A DNA stretch of 64,000 nucleotides from Paracyclopina nana (lineage: Eukaryota > Arthropoda > Copepoda > Cyclopoida > Cyclopettidae), in assembly GCA_019096065.1 (NCBI GenBank), contig JAGUCH010000003.1, positions 6,634,001-6,698,000 of the forward strand, written 5' to 3'. Shown in pieces: positions 25,661-37,508 of this stretch. Position numbers and translations under genes: made by a program. The notes beneath the pieces were generated by a model. It was not told where the DNA came from. It searched no databases and worked only from the letters and a program-made list of their open reading frames with translations. How positions within the stretch are numbered: the stretch's first letter is position 1; each line of letters begins with the position of its first letter.

Positions 25661-28600
25661 ATGCGCGAAATAACGGCCGCCGAGGAGACCATGGACAACG
25701 AAACGGCCTCCGAGGCCGCCACCGACACCAACTGCGAGAGCCAAGCGGAGAAGAGCGGCGACGCCACCAGTGCAGTGCCGGATAATCACGAGGAATTGAT
25801 GGCCGCCTCCATGGCCTCGGGCTCCTCCGGGGTCACGTTGGAGACGCTCTCCGAGGACGCGGGCGGCCCCGAGGACGGAGGCCCCGACGCTTCCGCGCAT
25901 CACCATGGCAGCGGCTCGCATCACCACCCCATCCATCATGCCTTGATGACACCGACCTCCCCGAGATCCGTCACGACAACCAGCATGTCGGCCAGCGGTA
26001 AGAGACTTTAACGCCGCAGATCAACAGGCGCTATCGTAAGGCGACGCGCGTTTACATTGCATCGCCTATCAAACGGTAGGCGTGGAGCATCGCATTATCC
26101 GAGCTAATAGAGCCGTGATATGGTTTTTTTCCGGATGCCGCCCGCGTGGGCCTACTCCACCTCTAAATCAATTTCGATCCGTCCAAGCCTGCAATCGTTC
26201 GTAATGGCGCTTTGGCTAATATGCGTTGGACCGTGACTGAATCTCCCAATGAAAAGCTGGCGCTCTTCTGGAGAAACCGTTAAAGATTCATTAGTAGGCA
26301 AAGATGCGGTGGGAATCATGCATGCTACTGCCAACGATTCTCCGGAAGAGCATATGCGCAGCCCAATTTTGAATGTCGCCAAATGTTCCGATACGTCGCG
26401 CAGATAGCCGAATTGGCGCGCATCATCATATGCAGGAAGGCCCGCAGTTATCCGGTAGCTGCGCATTTATACTGCATATGTGACTTATGCAAAAACGCGA
26501 GAAGAGCAGCCAACCTTGGCCGTGACAAAGAGCCCTCATTGCTAATAACATGGATGTGACCGCCCTAAAACAACAAGCTCGCATCCGGTGCTAGTTGATG
26601 TGCAATTATGCGATGATGCGAACTAGAAAGCGTAAGAAACACGGATTCGCACGTCGAAGATGCCTTGGTGGATTTCTCATTTTCTCTGTCCGGGGTCTCA
26701 AAGGGGATCCGAGCGAGTGTCCCAGGGACAAGAAGGACTCCTTTTTCCCGGACACAGGTGCTCATGCATACCTAGGGCCGGCGCCACAATATCGAGTGGA
26801 TCGGCTGCGCGTTAGTGCGCGCGCGCACCCAAAAGACCCCATAGCCCAAAACCATAGCATGCCATGTCAGTCTACTTTTGGGTCGTGACGCATCACCTGC
26901 ACTTCCTCTTCATGGATGCCGACGAGGTTGAGCAAAACCTCCGGCTTTTCGCCATGCGCAAAGCAGCAGAGGCCTCCAAGGAGTTCTCCGACCTCAAGTC
27001 CAGGGTCGTCGTGAGCGTCCAATCATCCCCATCCCGTCATTGTCCCATGCACGGCAAGCATGGCTCTTATCAGGTGCCATCGCGTAAGGAAATGGCCAGA
27101 GAGCTGAGGCAATTGTCGCAGCCTCGGAAAGGAGCCCAGCGGAGCCAGAGCCTCGAGCCCGGAGGGCTGTCCTCGCTTCCGCGAAGAGCGTCCTCCGGAA
27201 AGGTCAATCGATCGATCCACGCGGAGCAAGTTGTCAAGAAGGACCAATTCACTCCACGCGTGGACTTCAAGACCACCCTGCGCCAATTCAACCCGAAAGA
27301 GGACGAGAGATCGCGAGGCCATGCGTTGAGGTCGAGGCACGACTCCGAGCCGCTCGACTACCACGACAGCAATGCGTACTTCACTCAGCAGCTCACCGCG
27401 CATAATCCATACGCTCATAATCCAAGGAGGGGGACTATTCACGGTGATGCCGACTTTACCAGTAGCAGCTATTTGAGGTCATCAGGGCCAGCCTCGTTGC
27501 CCATCATGCGGGGCTCCTCGTCCAAGCTTAGACTGGATCTGGGCAATTCGAGGCCGACGACGCCTTTAAGCATGAAGTCTCCTATGTCGTCGAGGCCTCA
27601 GAGTCCGAGGAGAGTCGAGTTTGCGGACGAGGTCTTTTTCAACTTCAACGGCCACCATGCATACCAGAGGTCGGCCTCGAGTGACATCGTACACCAAACG
27701 CCTAAAGCCAAGCCCATCTTGCGACACGTGTACAGCGATGCATCTTCAACGAGTAGCAGCAACAAGAGGCCGGCGATCAGTCTCATGGAGCAGTTCCAGA
27801 TGCAACAGCAGCCAGAAGAGCTCATGTCCCCGCTGATCATAGAGCACGCGAATCTGGACTCGACTGCAGTGGTGGATAACGAGAACGACCTCGCAGCCAA
27901 CCAACGCAGCAAGGTGTCAAATGACGACTCTCTGGTTCAAATTTATGTCCCGCCCACATGGGAGAAAAGCGAGCCAAAGTCCCGTGCTGATTCAGATAAC
28001 GAAGATGACGATGAAGATACGGAAGCGACCTTAAGTGCGGGAAGCGAGGACGAGAGCGAGGAGGCCGTCGCAGCAGCGGCCAGGAAAATGGAGGTCACGA
28101 GAACCGTGAGCGCGGAAATCGCACCGCAGAGGACGCGGCCACCCAAATTGTCCGAGTGGCACCGATCCCAAAGCTTCCCACCACCGGCCAAAGTGATCTC
28201 AGAGGCCATGGAGGTCGTGAACGGGCTGCAAAGGAAGTCTTCTGAGAGCGTCTCCTCGCCACCCAAAGAATGTTAGTTGATGCCTTCATTACAATTGACT
28301 GACAGGGTGTTGCCAAAATTGGCATTGATATTATTCATGGCGCCACCCATGTCATTATTATTCTCTTTTTGAGCAACAATGGCGCGACGTTGTACACGCA
28401 TAGCTGAGCTGCGCTACAAATGGGCAGTTTGTCTCTAGTACTATATAGGGGGAAAAGTATTACACATCCGCCCACGCGAATTGGGCTGCACTAATCTGAT
28501 GGCTGCGCTATTTAAAACTTGCGCAATTTCAGGGGGAAAAAGTTTTTTGTGTACCCACTCGATATATACTGAATTGATTTTCGTAATGTCACGACGATGG

Positions 28601-31600
28601 AAACGCATGAATTGGCTCTGCACGACCGCCGACCGTGAAATCTTTACAAAGATTGAGACCGTCGTTTACACAGCAATTAGTAGAACATAAAAATGTAAAA
28701 AATATCCAGATATTGCGCAAGCCTCTTGTATAACAGTTATGTTTTCCTCTCTTCTAGGTAAGTGTGTAGAACTACTACAACCTCTCAAAGACTCAAAAAC
28801 CGATGGGCATGTTTGCGCGACAAGTAGCGGTAAGCCCACATAATTTGTAATAATTCGGCCTCGAGTCCCCAAGAGGTCCATTGACCAGCCTCACCTCTGG
28901 CGTGTGCGGTTAAGCCACGATTGCGAGGCTGCTGTGAGGCCGGTCGGACCATTTCATGGGTTTGTTACCCGGCCTCTAGAAAGAGGCCGGATTTCGAAGT
29001 AAGCTTCAAATGTGACGAAAAGTCGGTATATTCTAGTCCAGCTGAGAATGTGCTTCCAGTTGATCATGAGGTTGACCTCAATTTCAGCCAGAAAGCACCT
29101 TTCAGCCAACTGACATCCACCACCAAGGGACTGTGAATTGCGACTGCAAAATAATCAGCTACAAACTATTTATGCCTAGATACGTTGCTTAGCAGTATGT
29201 AGGCATGACGTGTCGTTCGTGGTTTCCATTGGATACGAAATGCACACAACTCACAAGTTGTTACTGCAGATGATGAAATCGACGTGTTTTTCTCGTTATC
29301 GCGAATTCTGCCTCAAAACACGAGCATGTACGCTGATTACAACGGGTCTCCTACGTATACGTATATGGAAACATGTCGTATAATCATAGCAGGAAGCAAA
29401 ATCATGTTTAAGTAACAAAATACGCGGGTTTACACAACAACTCGTTTATTGGATTTTGCGGTGATTATCGAAGCTGCATTTTTTTCGTTCTTTAGATATA
29501 CTAGTATAAACTGCAAGGTTGAAAAAAGCGAGGGGGGAGAAAAGTTGCGTCGACTTCAGTCTTCTCTTCAATCGCAGAAGGCTCGAAGGGTGAGAAAGGA
29601 GGCTAAGCAAGGTAGGCAGGCATGGCCTTTTGTCATAGCATCAGCTGGGCCTTTGCACAAAAGGCTACTGCGAGTAGAAAGCAAACCTTCATTGGATGGC
29701 ATGTTTGCCGCCGTAAACAACAACTCACTACTCTGTGCTGCTATGTCGTGATCAGCGCTCACGGCTTGACATCGTTTGATAAAGTGAGCTAGTGGCAGAA
29801 AGTGAGCATCTCCTCAGAAATTGAACTGGAGCCTCTGAAGGTCGGTTATGGGATTCGTTTGGAATGTAGAGCAACCACTTTCGGCCATAAATCAGCTCTC
29901 ATTAGCTGCTCTCGACCTCGAGCAGTCATTCCAACGATTGATAGAGAGTGGAAAATTACTTTAGTTTCACCGCAAATCTTGCGATATAAAGAGGGCATTT
30001 TGCATGATTTCCCACGACACTTCTTGTAAACAAACTCTGATGATTATTGCCTATCATTTGGCAACGCCCTCCGCAATTGGAAGTTAAGTAGGTCAGAAAT
30101 TCCAGCAGACTTTATTGCATTATTATCGAGTTGTGGGATAGATAATCATCGCGTATCTAGCCGAACTTTCCACTTTCGACCCTTTTCTCGTGTATCATGT
30201 AGTATAGTGCATTTGCTAATAGATATCACGTGAGGACATCTGTGCAGGTGAAAAGAGGGGGGCCGCGGCCTCAGCAGAGACATTTTGTTGCTGTGCTCAA
30301 GAAGCTAGCTGCACTAGCTTGTTATTCGAGGCCACACGTGCCTATTGTGCTCTGAGGAGATTATGTTACCAGCATTAATCAACCTCGAGCTTTGAAAGGG
30401 CGAACAAGGAATAGTACAGCAATATAGTATGCAACAGCAAAAGTTCAAATGGATCCGCAAGATGGCCATCATCAGAGACCGAGGCAAGTTTAACAACGCT
30501 CACTTTCTGTCCTATATCGAGTAGAAACACTATACTAGTAGAAGAGTAGCTATTTAGCTGCAGCTGATTTACTACACTTACTGCAGCAGCAACAATTTGT
30601 TGTTTCAACTAAGTGCAGCTGTAGTGCAGAATAGGCCCGATAGTAGGCCTGGCATAAACTTTGTGTACGTGGGTCGTTTGCTGCCATGACATGAGCAACG
30701 ACGACATTGCCGAGACGGAAGAGGCCTCCTCATCGATCGCTGACATCGAGGCTAGAGGGGAGGCCCTTGTTGAGGACACCATGAAGAACGTCATGCAGGC
30801 GTGGAGTAAGTAGAGCAGCAATAAGGCCTTTTATGGCTCGCATGATAAGTCCAAAAAAATGAGCAGCGTTTTGGCACCTTTCATCATTTCCACACCACCA
30901 CCCACGGAACTCAGTCGGCACTTCATGCTGTGGGTGAAAAAAGGTGTAATTAGCCTGATATGAAAATACGCGCGCCAATTTGTTTGCTACGAAGCCAACT
31001 TTGTTTGCCATATACTTGTCGACCTTGGTCACTGCGACCGTAGCCATTTTCGTTCGTTTTGGCCACCACTACTTGGAGCTACGCGATCATTGCAATGCAT
31101 AGTAGGAAGTCCTAAACGAATAAGTCGGCCCTTTTTTGTGCGCCTCCAGCTCGTCGACTAGCTTCAGTTGAATTTGTGCTCCGAAAATGAGGCATTGTGT
31201 CACTTGCCCATTATCATTCCATCTGGCGTGGATTTTTTGAGGCTCCGGGCCACTGACTGCATCGCTATATACAATCATATTTGCACAAACATGAACTCGA
31301 GAGCTGAGATATTTTACAAAAATTTCACGCGCTGTGGTGCACAGTGGGCCATCAGTGCTGAAAGCTCCAATCGACTTCCACTGTAATATATACCGTATAT
31401 GGCGATGTAGCAGCACATTTATTGCGTAAACAGCAAACCCACTTATTTTACATTTCATTACCCTCGTATGATAATTGAGCACCGAGCTGCATCAGAATTC
31501 CGTTATGCGATGGCCGCGCGATGATGATTGGGTTTGATTTTGAATAAAAAGGCCGGGTATGCCATAGCCTGCGGTGCTCTAGACGCGTATATGGAAAGAA

Positions 31601-34600
31601 AAGATTTCCATCAATCTTGGCACGCCTCCGTATTACTTAATCGCAACATTTTGCATAATGGGCGTTATCGCCGTTAACGGCTCATTTGGGCAGTGCGCCC
31701 TCATTAATGTTGTAAGGCGCGACGCGTGACGTGACATCATCATCTGCTTTTCCCTATCTTGTACAGTGTGTTCTCACACGATCATCATTTCTGCCTGCAT
31801 AGCTTTGACGTAGTCGGAGAACATAGGAGCTGCTGTTGTTGCTAGGAAAGTCAGCAGCGTGCCCAATACTTTTTAGCCTAGGCCCTCGTCATCTGGGCCA
31901 CTTGCCGAAAGCCACTCGGGCCACTTTGTACAAGTTTCAAAAATGGCCTGGGCCCACTCCGGCACAGTCCGGATATTCGGTGTGCAATTTGGGTCGGACT
32001 TCTCGCACATCATTGAAGCGAAGTTGACTGAATTTAAGCTGACTGCTTTTTTCGTGATCAAAAACTATCATAATCCAGCGTGCCATCATTATTGGGTGCG
32101 GTGGCCGTGATTCATTAGTGTAATGGCTAGCTCGAAAAAAGAGGAGGTGCCCATGACAGCCATGGAGAAGGTCAAGTTTGGCTGTTTTGTTGTCATGGTC
32201 ATGCTACTTTGGGTCTCTATCATCGGTGTCAGCTTTTGGACTCTTGACCTGGCCAGGCAGAGCATCAAGATTGTCAATTAGCGAAAATATTGGCCAATGT
32301 ATTTTTTTCTAATATGCCGTACAAAGTAAACACGCGTGCTATTCTACTGTGATCTAATAAATGTACCTCGATCGTAAGTTGTCGTAATGTCTTATGCGTA
32401 AGCGGAATAGCTCATGCACATCCTAACTTAGACGTGGTGTTTGCGCCAAATATTTAACAAATCTTCCTCTTCGCAGATGACATGGTTGAAAATGAAAACG
32501 AAACGCTCCGAGACCGCGTGTCCGACCTCGAAAAGAGGGTGCATGACCAAAACGACGAAATCACTTGCTTGCGAGCCACCCTGGCAGACGCCCTCCGGCG
32601 GATCAACACTCTCGAGTCGGGCAAAGGTAAATAAGCTATATATTCTACAAGTATGTGAGGAATTCCGTTTTGCATAATGGTGCATATGATGATTAGGTCA
32701 CGTCCAAATCAATCATATCAGCCAACGCGACGTGAGGCTCCGGGGCCATCATGGAGGTCGTGGCATAGCTCGACCCGGATCCGCAGTCTACGACCCCAAT
32801 CATCAGCCTGGTGCAATTCCAGTGACAGCTTCAGGTGCAGCAGGCGCTGCTGCTGCTGCTGCTGCACACGAGCAGATTGGAAGGTAAAAAATCCGCCATG
32901 TAGAACACTAAATGCGCACTCTCAAGTAACTCACGACTTTTCGCCAAAATTCTCGACACGACTTTTACATGCCATTTATCCAAGTGCCACTATTTACTAC
33001 ATATACTATGAATGTGTATCGCATTTCTTTTGTATTCATGCAGGAGGGCATCTTATGCTTCTAACCGTGACAAATACGCGCATAAAGCACTCAGGTTAGT
33101 ATTTACTGCTACAGTTCTACTCCTCTTTTCTATCTTCTGTAGTCTCGTCAACTCTTTTGAATTAGCTTAGAGCTTAGATAACTATCAGAGTCACGCGGAA
33201 AAAATATCCTCTTCGCATTTCAGATCCGCTATTTACCAGTCCACTGGTTCGTTACATTCCGACAGCCATTCCTCCAACTCCATGAGCCCCGCCCCCTCGC
33301 CCACTCATTTCAAGGGGGCCAACAATGGCATCCAGAGGCCCCCGGGCACCCCCAATTCCTCCACAAACGCCCAAATAATTCCGTCCGGATCTCAGCCTCG
33401 CAACCTGTCCGGATCCATGTCAAACTTGTCCCTAAGTGCAACTAAAAAGTGGGGGTCGACGAGTGACTTCCGGGAGGCGTCACCAGGACCCCAGGCTACT
33501 CCATCCAACGGTCAAGCTGTCCATCGGAGGCTGCAACAGACTGGATCCATGCATAGCCTCAGATCACCTTACGGCTCACAGCACAACCTCGACCGCACAA
33601 ATCGCCATGGGTAGAAAAATGAACATCGCTCAATTCAACGGAATGTGTCTCTAAAATGTTGTTTTTTCAGGACAAAAGAAGCCTCATTCCTGCCCGAGGA
33701 GGGCTGCGTGAAAATGTTCATCAGAGGCCGTCCAGTTCACCTGTTCCTTCCAACCTCGCTGAGTGAGTCGTACTCATTATCCAAAGTTTCTCCAGCTCCG
33801 TACGTGAGACCAAAATTGGAGTGGGTCTATGGCTACAGGGGACGCGATGCACGGTGTAATCTCTATTTGTTGCCAACTGGTGAAATCGTCTATTTCGTGG
33901 CTTCCGTTGTGGTCCTCTTCAACGCTGAAGAGCATAGCCAGAGACATTATATGGGTCACACTGAGGACATCAAATGGTGAGACTCCATAGCTAGCATGAA
34001 TGAACACTGTCGAGGAAAACGCCTTCTTTTCCAGTTTGGCCGTTCACCCCAATAAGCTCCTTATTGCGACGGGTCAGGCTTCTGGTCACGATCGACGAGA
34101 AGGGCGGGTAAGCTTTGCACTTAAATCAGCTTTAGTACTGACAAGCAATTCAGTGACACAAAATTCAGTTACTTTGCTGGCATGGAACTCAGGGTACCCC
34201 CAAATCGCAATGCTATTGCTACAGACTAAGATCGGTATACCAAAGTTGTTCCTTGGGGCATTCTTCACACCTTGTTGCTACTACAGTCTCTTACACTGTG
34301 TTTGTCACGAATCTTTAGCATTATCATTAATTGACGTCCCCTAGGCATTTTCTTGCTGTTTTTATTAACACTTATACCTTATTGTGCAATCACGCAGATA
34401 CGGATGTTATGGGTAAATTGCAGCACATAAAACCTAAATAGAATGCTATTCCACGGCATCAGTCCGTATGCTCGTTAAATTCTTGTTCATCGTACCCCCA
34501 ATAATGTACCTTTTTTCGAACCGCTAAGTATCATCATAACACCTCCTATTGCATTTTCGTGTTTCTCGTTGACCCTTCTTTCGTTGATTTTAGCCATATG

Positions 34601-36838
34601 TGAAAAAATCCTTCTATTTTTAGCCTCATATTCGCATCTGGAACTCGGTGAGCCTCCAAACCCTTCACGTCCTTGGCATTGGAGACATTGAAAGAGCTGT
34701 GGTCTGCTTGTCCTTTTCCAAAGCTGTAAGATATTTTATCATGCTTTCGCAGCATTCTTTTTTAAACATTATCAATTGTGTTCCAGGATGGTGGAAATCT
34801 CCTAGTTGCTGTAGATGAAGGAACAGATCACACCATGTCAGTTTGGGATTGGCAACGAGGTGAACGTGGCAGCAAAATCACAGAGACCAAGTGTGCCACT
34901 GAAACAGTTGTGGCGGCCGAATTTCATCCTCTCGAGGCTGGTGTCATTGTATCCGTGGGGAAAGGCCATGTTAACTTCTGGACTCTGGACAACACTAGTT
35001 TGACGTTGTCCAGGAAAACTGGACTGTTCGATCACAGGGACAAGCCGAAATATGTCACTTGTCTGGCCTTTAGCTTCACTGGCGATGTTCTTACCGGCGA
35101 CTCTAATGGCAATGTATTCATCTGGGGTCGAGGTTACAACGCAGTCACCAAGGCCCTGAGGAGCGTGCACGAAGGCCCCATTTTCTCGATCTGCGTGCTT
35201 AAAGATGGCTCCATTGTGACCGGAGGAGGCAAGGATCGTAAGATGGTCCAGTTTGACAGCAGCTATCGCAAGACGGGTCTCGAGGCCACGGTAATGAATT
35301 CTTTCATTAATATTTTATGGTCGGTCAACAGCAGATACCATATCTAATTACAGCTGCCTGACCATTTGGGCTCCGTGAGGACAATTTGTCAGGGCAAAGG
35401 AAGCCAGTTTGTCGTTGGGTCGACGAGAAACTCCATCCTGCAGGGTACTTTCGAGCTCAACTTCCAGGAAATCGTGACCGGCCACGTGGACGAGGTTTGG
35501 GCCTTGGCAGCTCATCCTCAGCAGAACCAGTTCTTGACTGCGGGATACGATAATCTGCTGCATTTATGGGACACCCTGACGCACCGAGCAGTCTGGAGTA
35601 GCAACATAGGGGTACGTACTATCTGGGCTTTTTGACAACTAACATTAAATAACTTCTTGCTTGCAGGATCAAGCCCAAGCTGCGTGCTTTTCTAAGGACG
35701 GCGAGGTCATCGTGATTGCCATGGCCAGCGGCAAGTGGATGGTGCTTGACTCGAACACGAGAGAAATTTATGGCCTGTTCCAGGACGGTGTCGAGGCCTT
35801 GCACACCGCGCGATTTTCGCCTGATGGAAAGTTTTTGGCTCTTGGGTCTCGTGATGGAATACTCTACATTTACCAAGTGTCGGAAGATTACCGAAAGTAC
35901 CATCGAATGGGTCGTTGCTTGGTAAGATTGCTTGCTAAACCTTTACAATATTATTTAACAATAGCACGCGCGCGACTCGCTGTGGGTGTCAGTATTTTAA
36001 GAGCGCGCGTTGGTTGTAACACAATAATTAAGAAGCTAACAAGAAATATGCGAGGATTATTATAATGCCCTCTAATTTACTATACACAGGCGGATTCTAG
36101 ACGAAGGAGAACTGCGAGCAGCGGTTCGCTTAACAATTTGGTGGTAGGTCGATTGAAGATTAATATACATAGCTTTCTTTTGCTTTGCATGCCTTTTCCT
36201 TTTGCTTGGTGGCGTGGTGGCCTTGCGTGACTTGGCCTTCTTCATTGAATTAAATTATTATTTTTGTTCCATGTGCCAGGTGCCCACGATGAACATAACT
36301 CACCTCGATTGGTCTGTGGACTCCACCTACATCCAATGTACTTCTGGTGACTGTGAATTATCCTATTGTAAGTTCCTATAAGTTGGGTGTATCTGAAAGA
36401 AACCGAATCCATGCTTTTATTGTTGCAGGGAATGCAACCGTGTGTCGTCAAATCACAAGTCCGGTGAGCTTGCGTGATGTGGAATGGGCCACACAGACAT
36501 GCTTGCTTAGCTTCAGTACAATCGGTGTGTGGCCCGAGACCGCGGACGGAACCGACCTCAATGCGTGTGCCAAGTCCAACAATAACAAGCTTATGGCGAC
36601 TGGAGACGATTTCGGAAAAATCAAGCTCTACTCGTACCCAGTGACACAACCAAAGGTATTCCTCATCCCATGAAGGCCTTTTTTCCTCATGATGTATATT
36701 TTTTGTTTGCAGTCCTTGCATCACACAACTGGAGGCCACAGCTCGCATGTGACTCGTCTCGAGTTTTTGGCTGATGACAATCGACTCATCTCGACTGGAG
36801 GCCGCGATACCGCGATCATGCAGTGGAACCTGTCCTAA
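25661..36838 (+). CDS. EML (echinoderm microtubule-associated protein-like), HELP/WD40 protein
   Basis: Exons: 25661-25997, 32477-32626, 32697-32883, 33044-33094, 33224-33610, 33671-33976, 34035-34107, 34624-34725, 34787-35290, 35354-35611, 35667-35921, 36090-36143, 36280-36367, 36429-36655, 36713-36838; 1,034 residues, all phases agree. Order: acidic/His-rich leader; trimerising coiled coil ([16 protein letters not shown], exon 32477); Ser/Pro linker with a polyalanine run from a GCT repeat; HELP domain ([17 protein letters not shown] to [11 protein letters not shown], about residues 375-475); then the tandem beta-propeller to [13 protein letters not shown]. Family knowledge: EML1-4 bind microtubules and tubulin and act in mitosis and the cytoskeleton. 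The 54-base exon 36090-36143 ([10 protein letters not shown]) is in-frame and looks like a skippable cassette. An acceptor (TTTTTGCAG) three bases before the ATG indicates an upstream 5' UTR exon. At least two further coding first exons exist (listed separately). Confidence 0.92.
26864..28271 (+). CDS. Alternative EML first exon encoding a long disordered N-terminus
   Basis: A single open exon of 469 codons plus one base, ending at donor GTTAGT (28272) in phase 1, so it can join the common coiled-coil exon at 32477 (T|AT gives Tyr) for a 1,391-residue isoform. The start is either 26864 or, more likely, 26912 (ATGGATGCC, strong +4 G, opening [20 protein letters not shown]). The protein is basic, then serine-rich ([22 protein letters not shown]), then strongly acidic ([21 protein letters not shown]). 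It has no known domain. If not spliced, it stops after two more codons, so a stand-alone single-exon gene is the alternative; no AATAAA was seen just after that stop. Coding character is strong, while assignment to EML is inferred from phase, strand and position. Confidence 0.65.
28272..30690 (+). other. EML intron sequence between alternative first exons
   Basis: No supported gene. Contains the 9-bp perfect hairpin at 28969-28990. An open stretch at 29449-29611 ends in a phase-1 donor-like GTAGGC but has no ATG. Otherwise mixed CpG-containing sequence, perhaps regulatory for the first exon at 30691. Confidence 0.4.
28969..28990. repeat. Perfect inverted repeat, 9-bp stem and 4-base loop
   Basis: Left arm CCGGCCTCT (28969-28977), loop AGAA, right arm AGAGGCCGG (28982-28990), a perfect match. 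A further GAGGCCGG copy lies about 45 bases upstream. The hairpin could form in DNA or RNA within the EML intron; its function is unknown. Confidence 0.7.
30691..30805 (+). CDS. Alternative EML first exon encoding a short acidic N-terminus
   Basis: ATG at 30691 starts 38 codons ([20 protein letters not shown]...) ending with MQAW plus one base at donor GTAAGT (30806). The donor is phase 1 and fits the common EML exon at 32477 (A|AT gives Asn), giving a 960-residue isoform that begins almost directly with the coiled coil. If unspliced, the frame stops one codon later. Codon use (GAG-GCC pairs) resembles the other EML first exons. This is the shortest well-supported N-terminus and probably has its own promoter. 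Confidence 0.65.
30806..32107 (+). other. EML intron sequence upstream of the small membrane-protein gene
   Basis: No coding exon supported. CpG-containing, AT-balanced sequence. A CRE-like stretch (GTGACGTGACATCATC, about 31728-31742) might belong to the promoter of the gene at 32123. Confidence 0.35.
32123..32281 (+). CDS. 52-residue single-pass membrane microprotein nested in the EML intron
   Basis: ATG with favourable context (G at -3, G at +4) and an in-frame TGA 15 bases upstream (32108), so the start is fixed if unspliced. The product has a charged N-terminus ([20 protein letters not shown]), one strong membrane helix ([15 protein letters not shown] and on to about residue 41), and a short tail ([11 protein letters not shown]). 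The positive charges before the helix suggest the N-terminus faces the cytosol. An AATAAA lies 75 bases after the stop, so this looks like a complete short transcription unit rather than an EML exon. It cannot splice in frame to the next exon. I do not recognise it; its size and layout resemble membrane micropeptides that modulate pumps or channels, but that is analogy only. Confidence 0.65.
   Translation: MASSKKEEVPMTAMEKVKFGCFVVMVMLLWVSIIGVSFWTLDLARQSIKIVN
32356..32361 (+). promoter_or_regulatory. poly(A) signal of the nested microprotein gene
   Basis: AATAAA between the microprotein stop (32281) and the common EML exon (32477). It could also cause premature polyadenylation of long EML transcripts. 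Confidence 0.6.
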
Positions 36839-36973
36839 TTACTACAGCATAATATAAGAAGCAAACTATAAACGCAGCTACCACTAGTCAGCATTCATCC
36901 CTAATATTAACCATTTTAAAACTTCTTATTTGTAATAATGACATATATAAAAATACAATCGTCTCAATTCAGG

Positions 36974-37508
36974 CTACTCTCTCGTCGCCGCCGCCGCTGT
37001 GGAAGTCATCATGAGGTAGAACTCCTCGTAATTAATTTGGCCGTCTCCATCTACGTCGGCCTCCACGATGAATTGGTTGCACTCGTCGTCGGTGATTTTC
37101 TCCCCGAGGTTCATCATGACAGCGCGCATCTCTTCCTTGCTAATGTATCCGTTGCCGTCGCGGTCAAACACACGAAAGGCCTCTCTTATCTCGTCCTCGG
37201 CCGCCAAGTCCGACGTTTTCTTGGCCATCATCATAAGGAATTCGGGGAACTCGATGCTGCCCGACCCATCAGCATCCACTTCATTGATCATATCCTGCAT
37301 TTTATGCGAAGGAGTAGCCAATAACAGTCGATGAGAGTCGCAAACAATAGCTCTATACCTGAAGCTCAGCATCGGTGGGATTTTGGCCGAGCAGCCGGAG
37401 GACGTGGCCGAGGTCGGAGGATGCGATTACTCCGTCTGCATCAGTGTCGACTATCGTGAAAGCCGCCTGGATCTCACCAATTTGAGTCTCGCTCAGGATA
37501 TCAGCCAT
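36974..37508 (-). CDS. Calmodulin-like EF-hand protein
   Basis: Two exons on the minus strand, 37508-37359 and 37294-36974, with a 64-base intron in phase 0 between AELQ and DMINEVD; 156 residues against 149 for calmodulin. Four EF-hand loops: [48 protein letters not shown]. Loops 2-4 have the usual acidic residues ending in Glu. Loop 1 ends in Asp at position 12 instead of Glu, which usually weakens Ca2+ binding or favours Mg2+. The segments [21 protein letters not shown] and [10 protein letters not shown] closely match calmodulin, but the N-terminal hand is divergent and an alanine-rich tail ([10 protein letters not shown]) is added. This is therefore a paralogue, not the canonical gene. 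It converges on EML: only 135 bases separate the stop codons. Confidence 0.9.

Noticed and set aside
29449..29611. Possible further EML first exon ending in a phase-1 GTAGGC donor
   Set aside because: The frame has no ATG before the donor and the donor is weak. It could at most be untranslated sequence.
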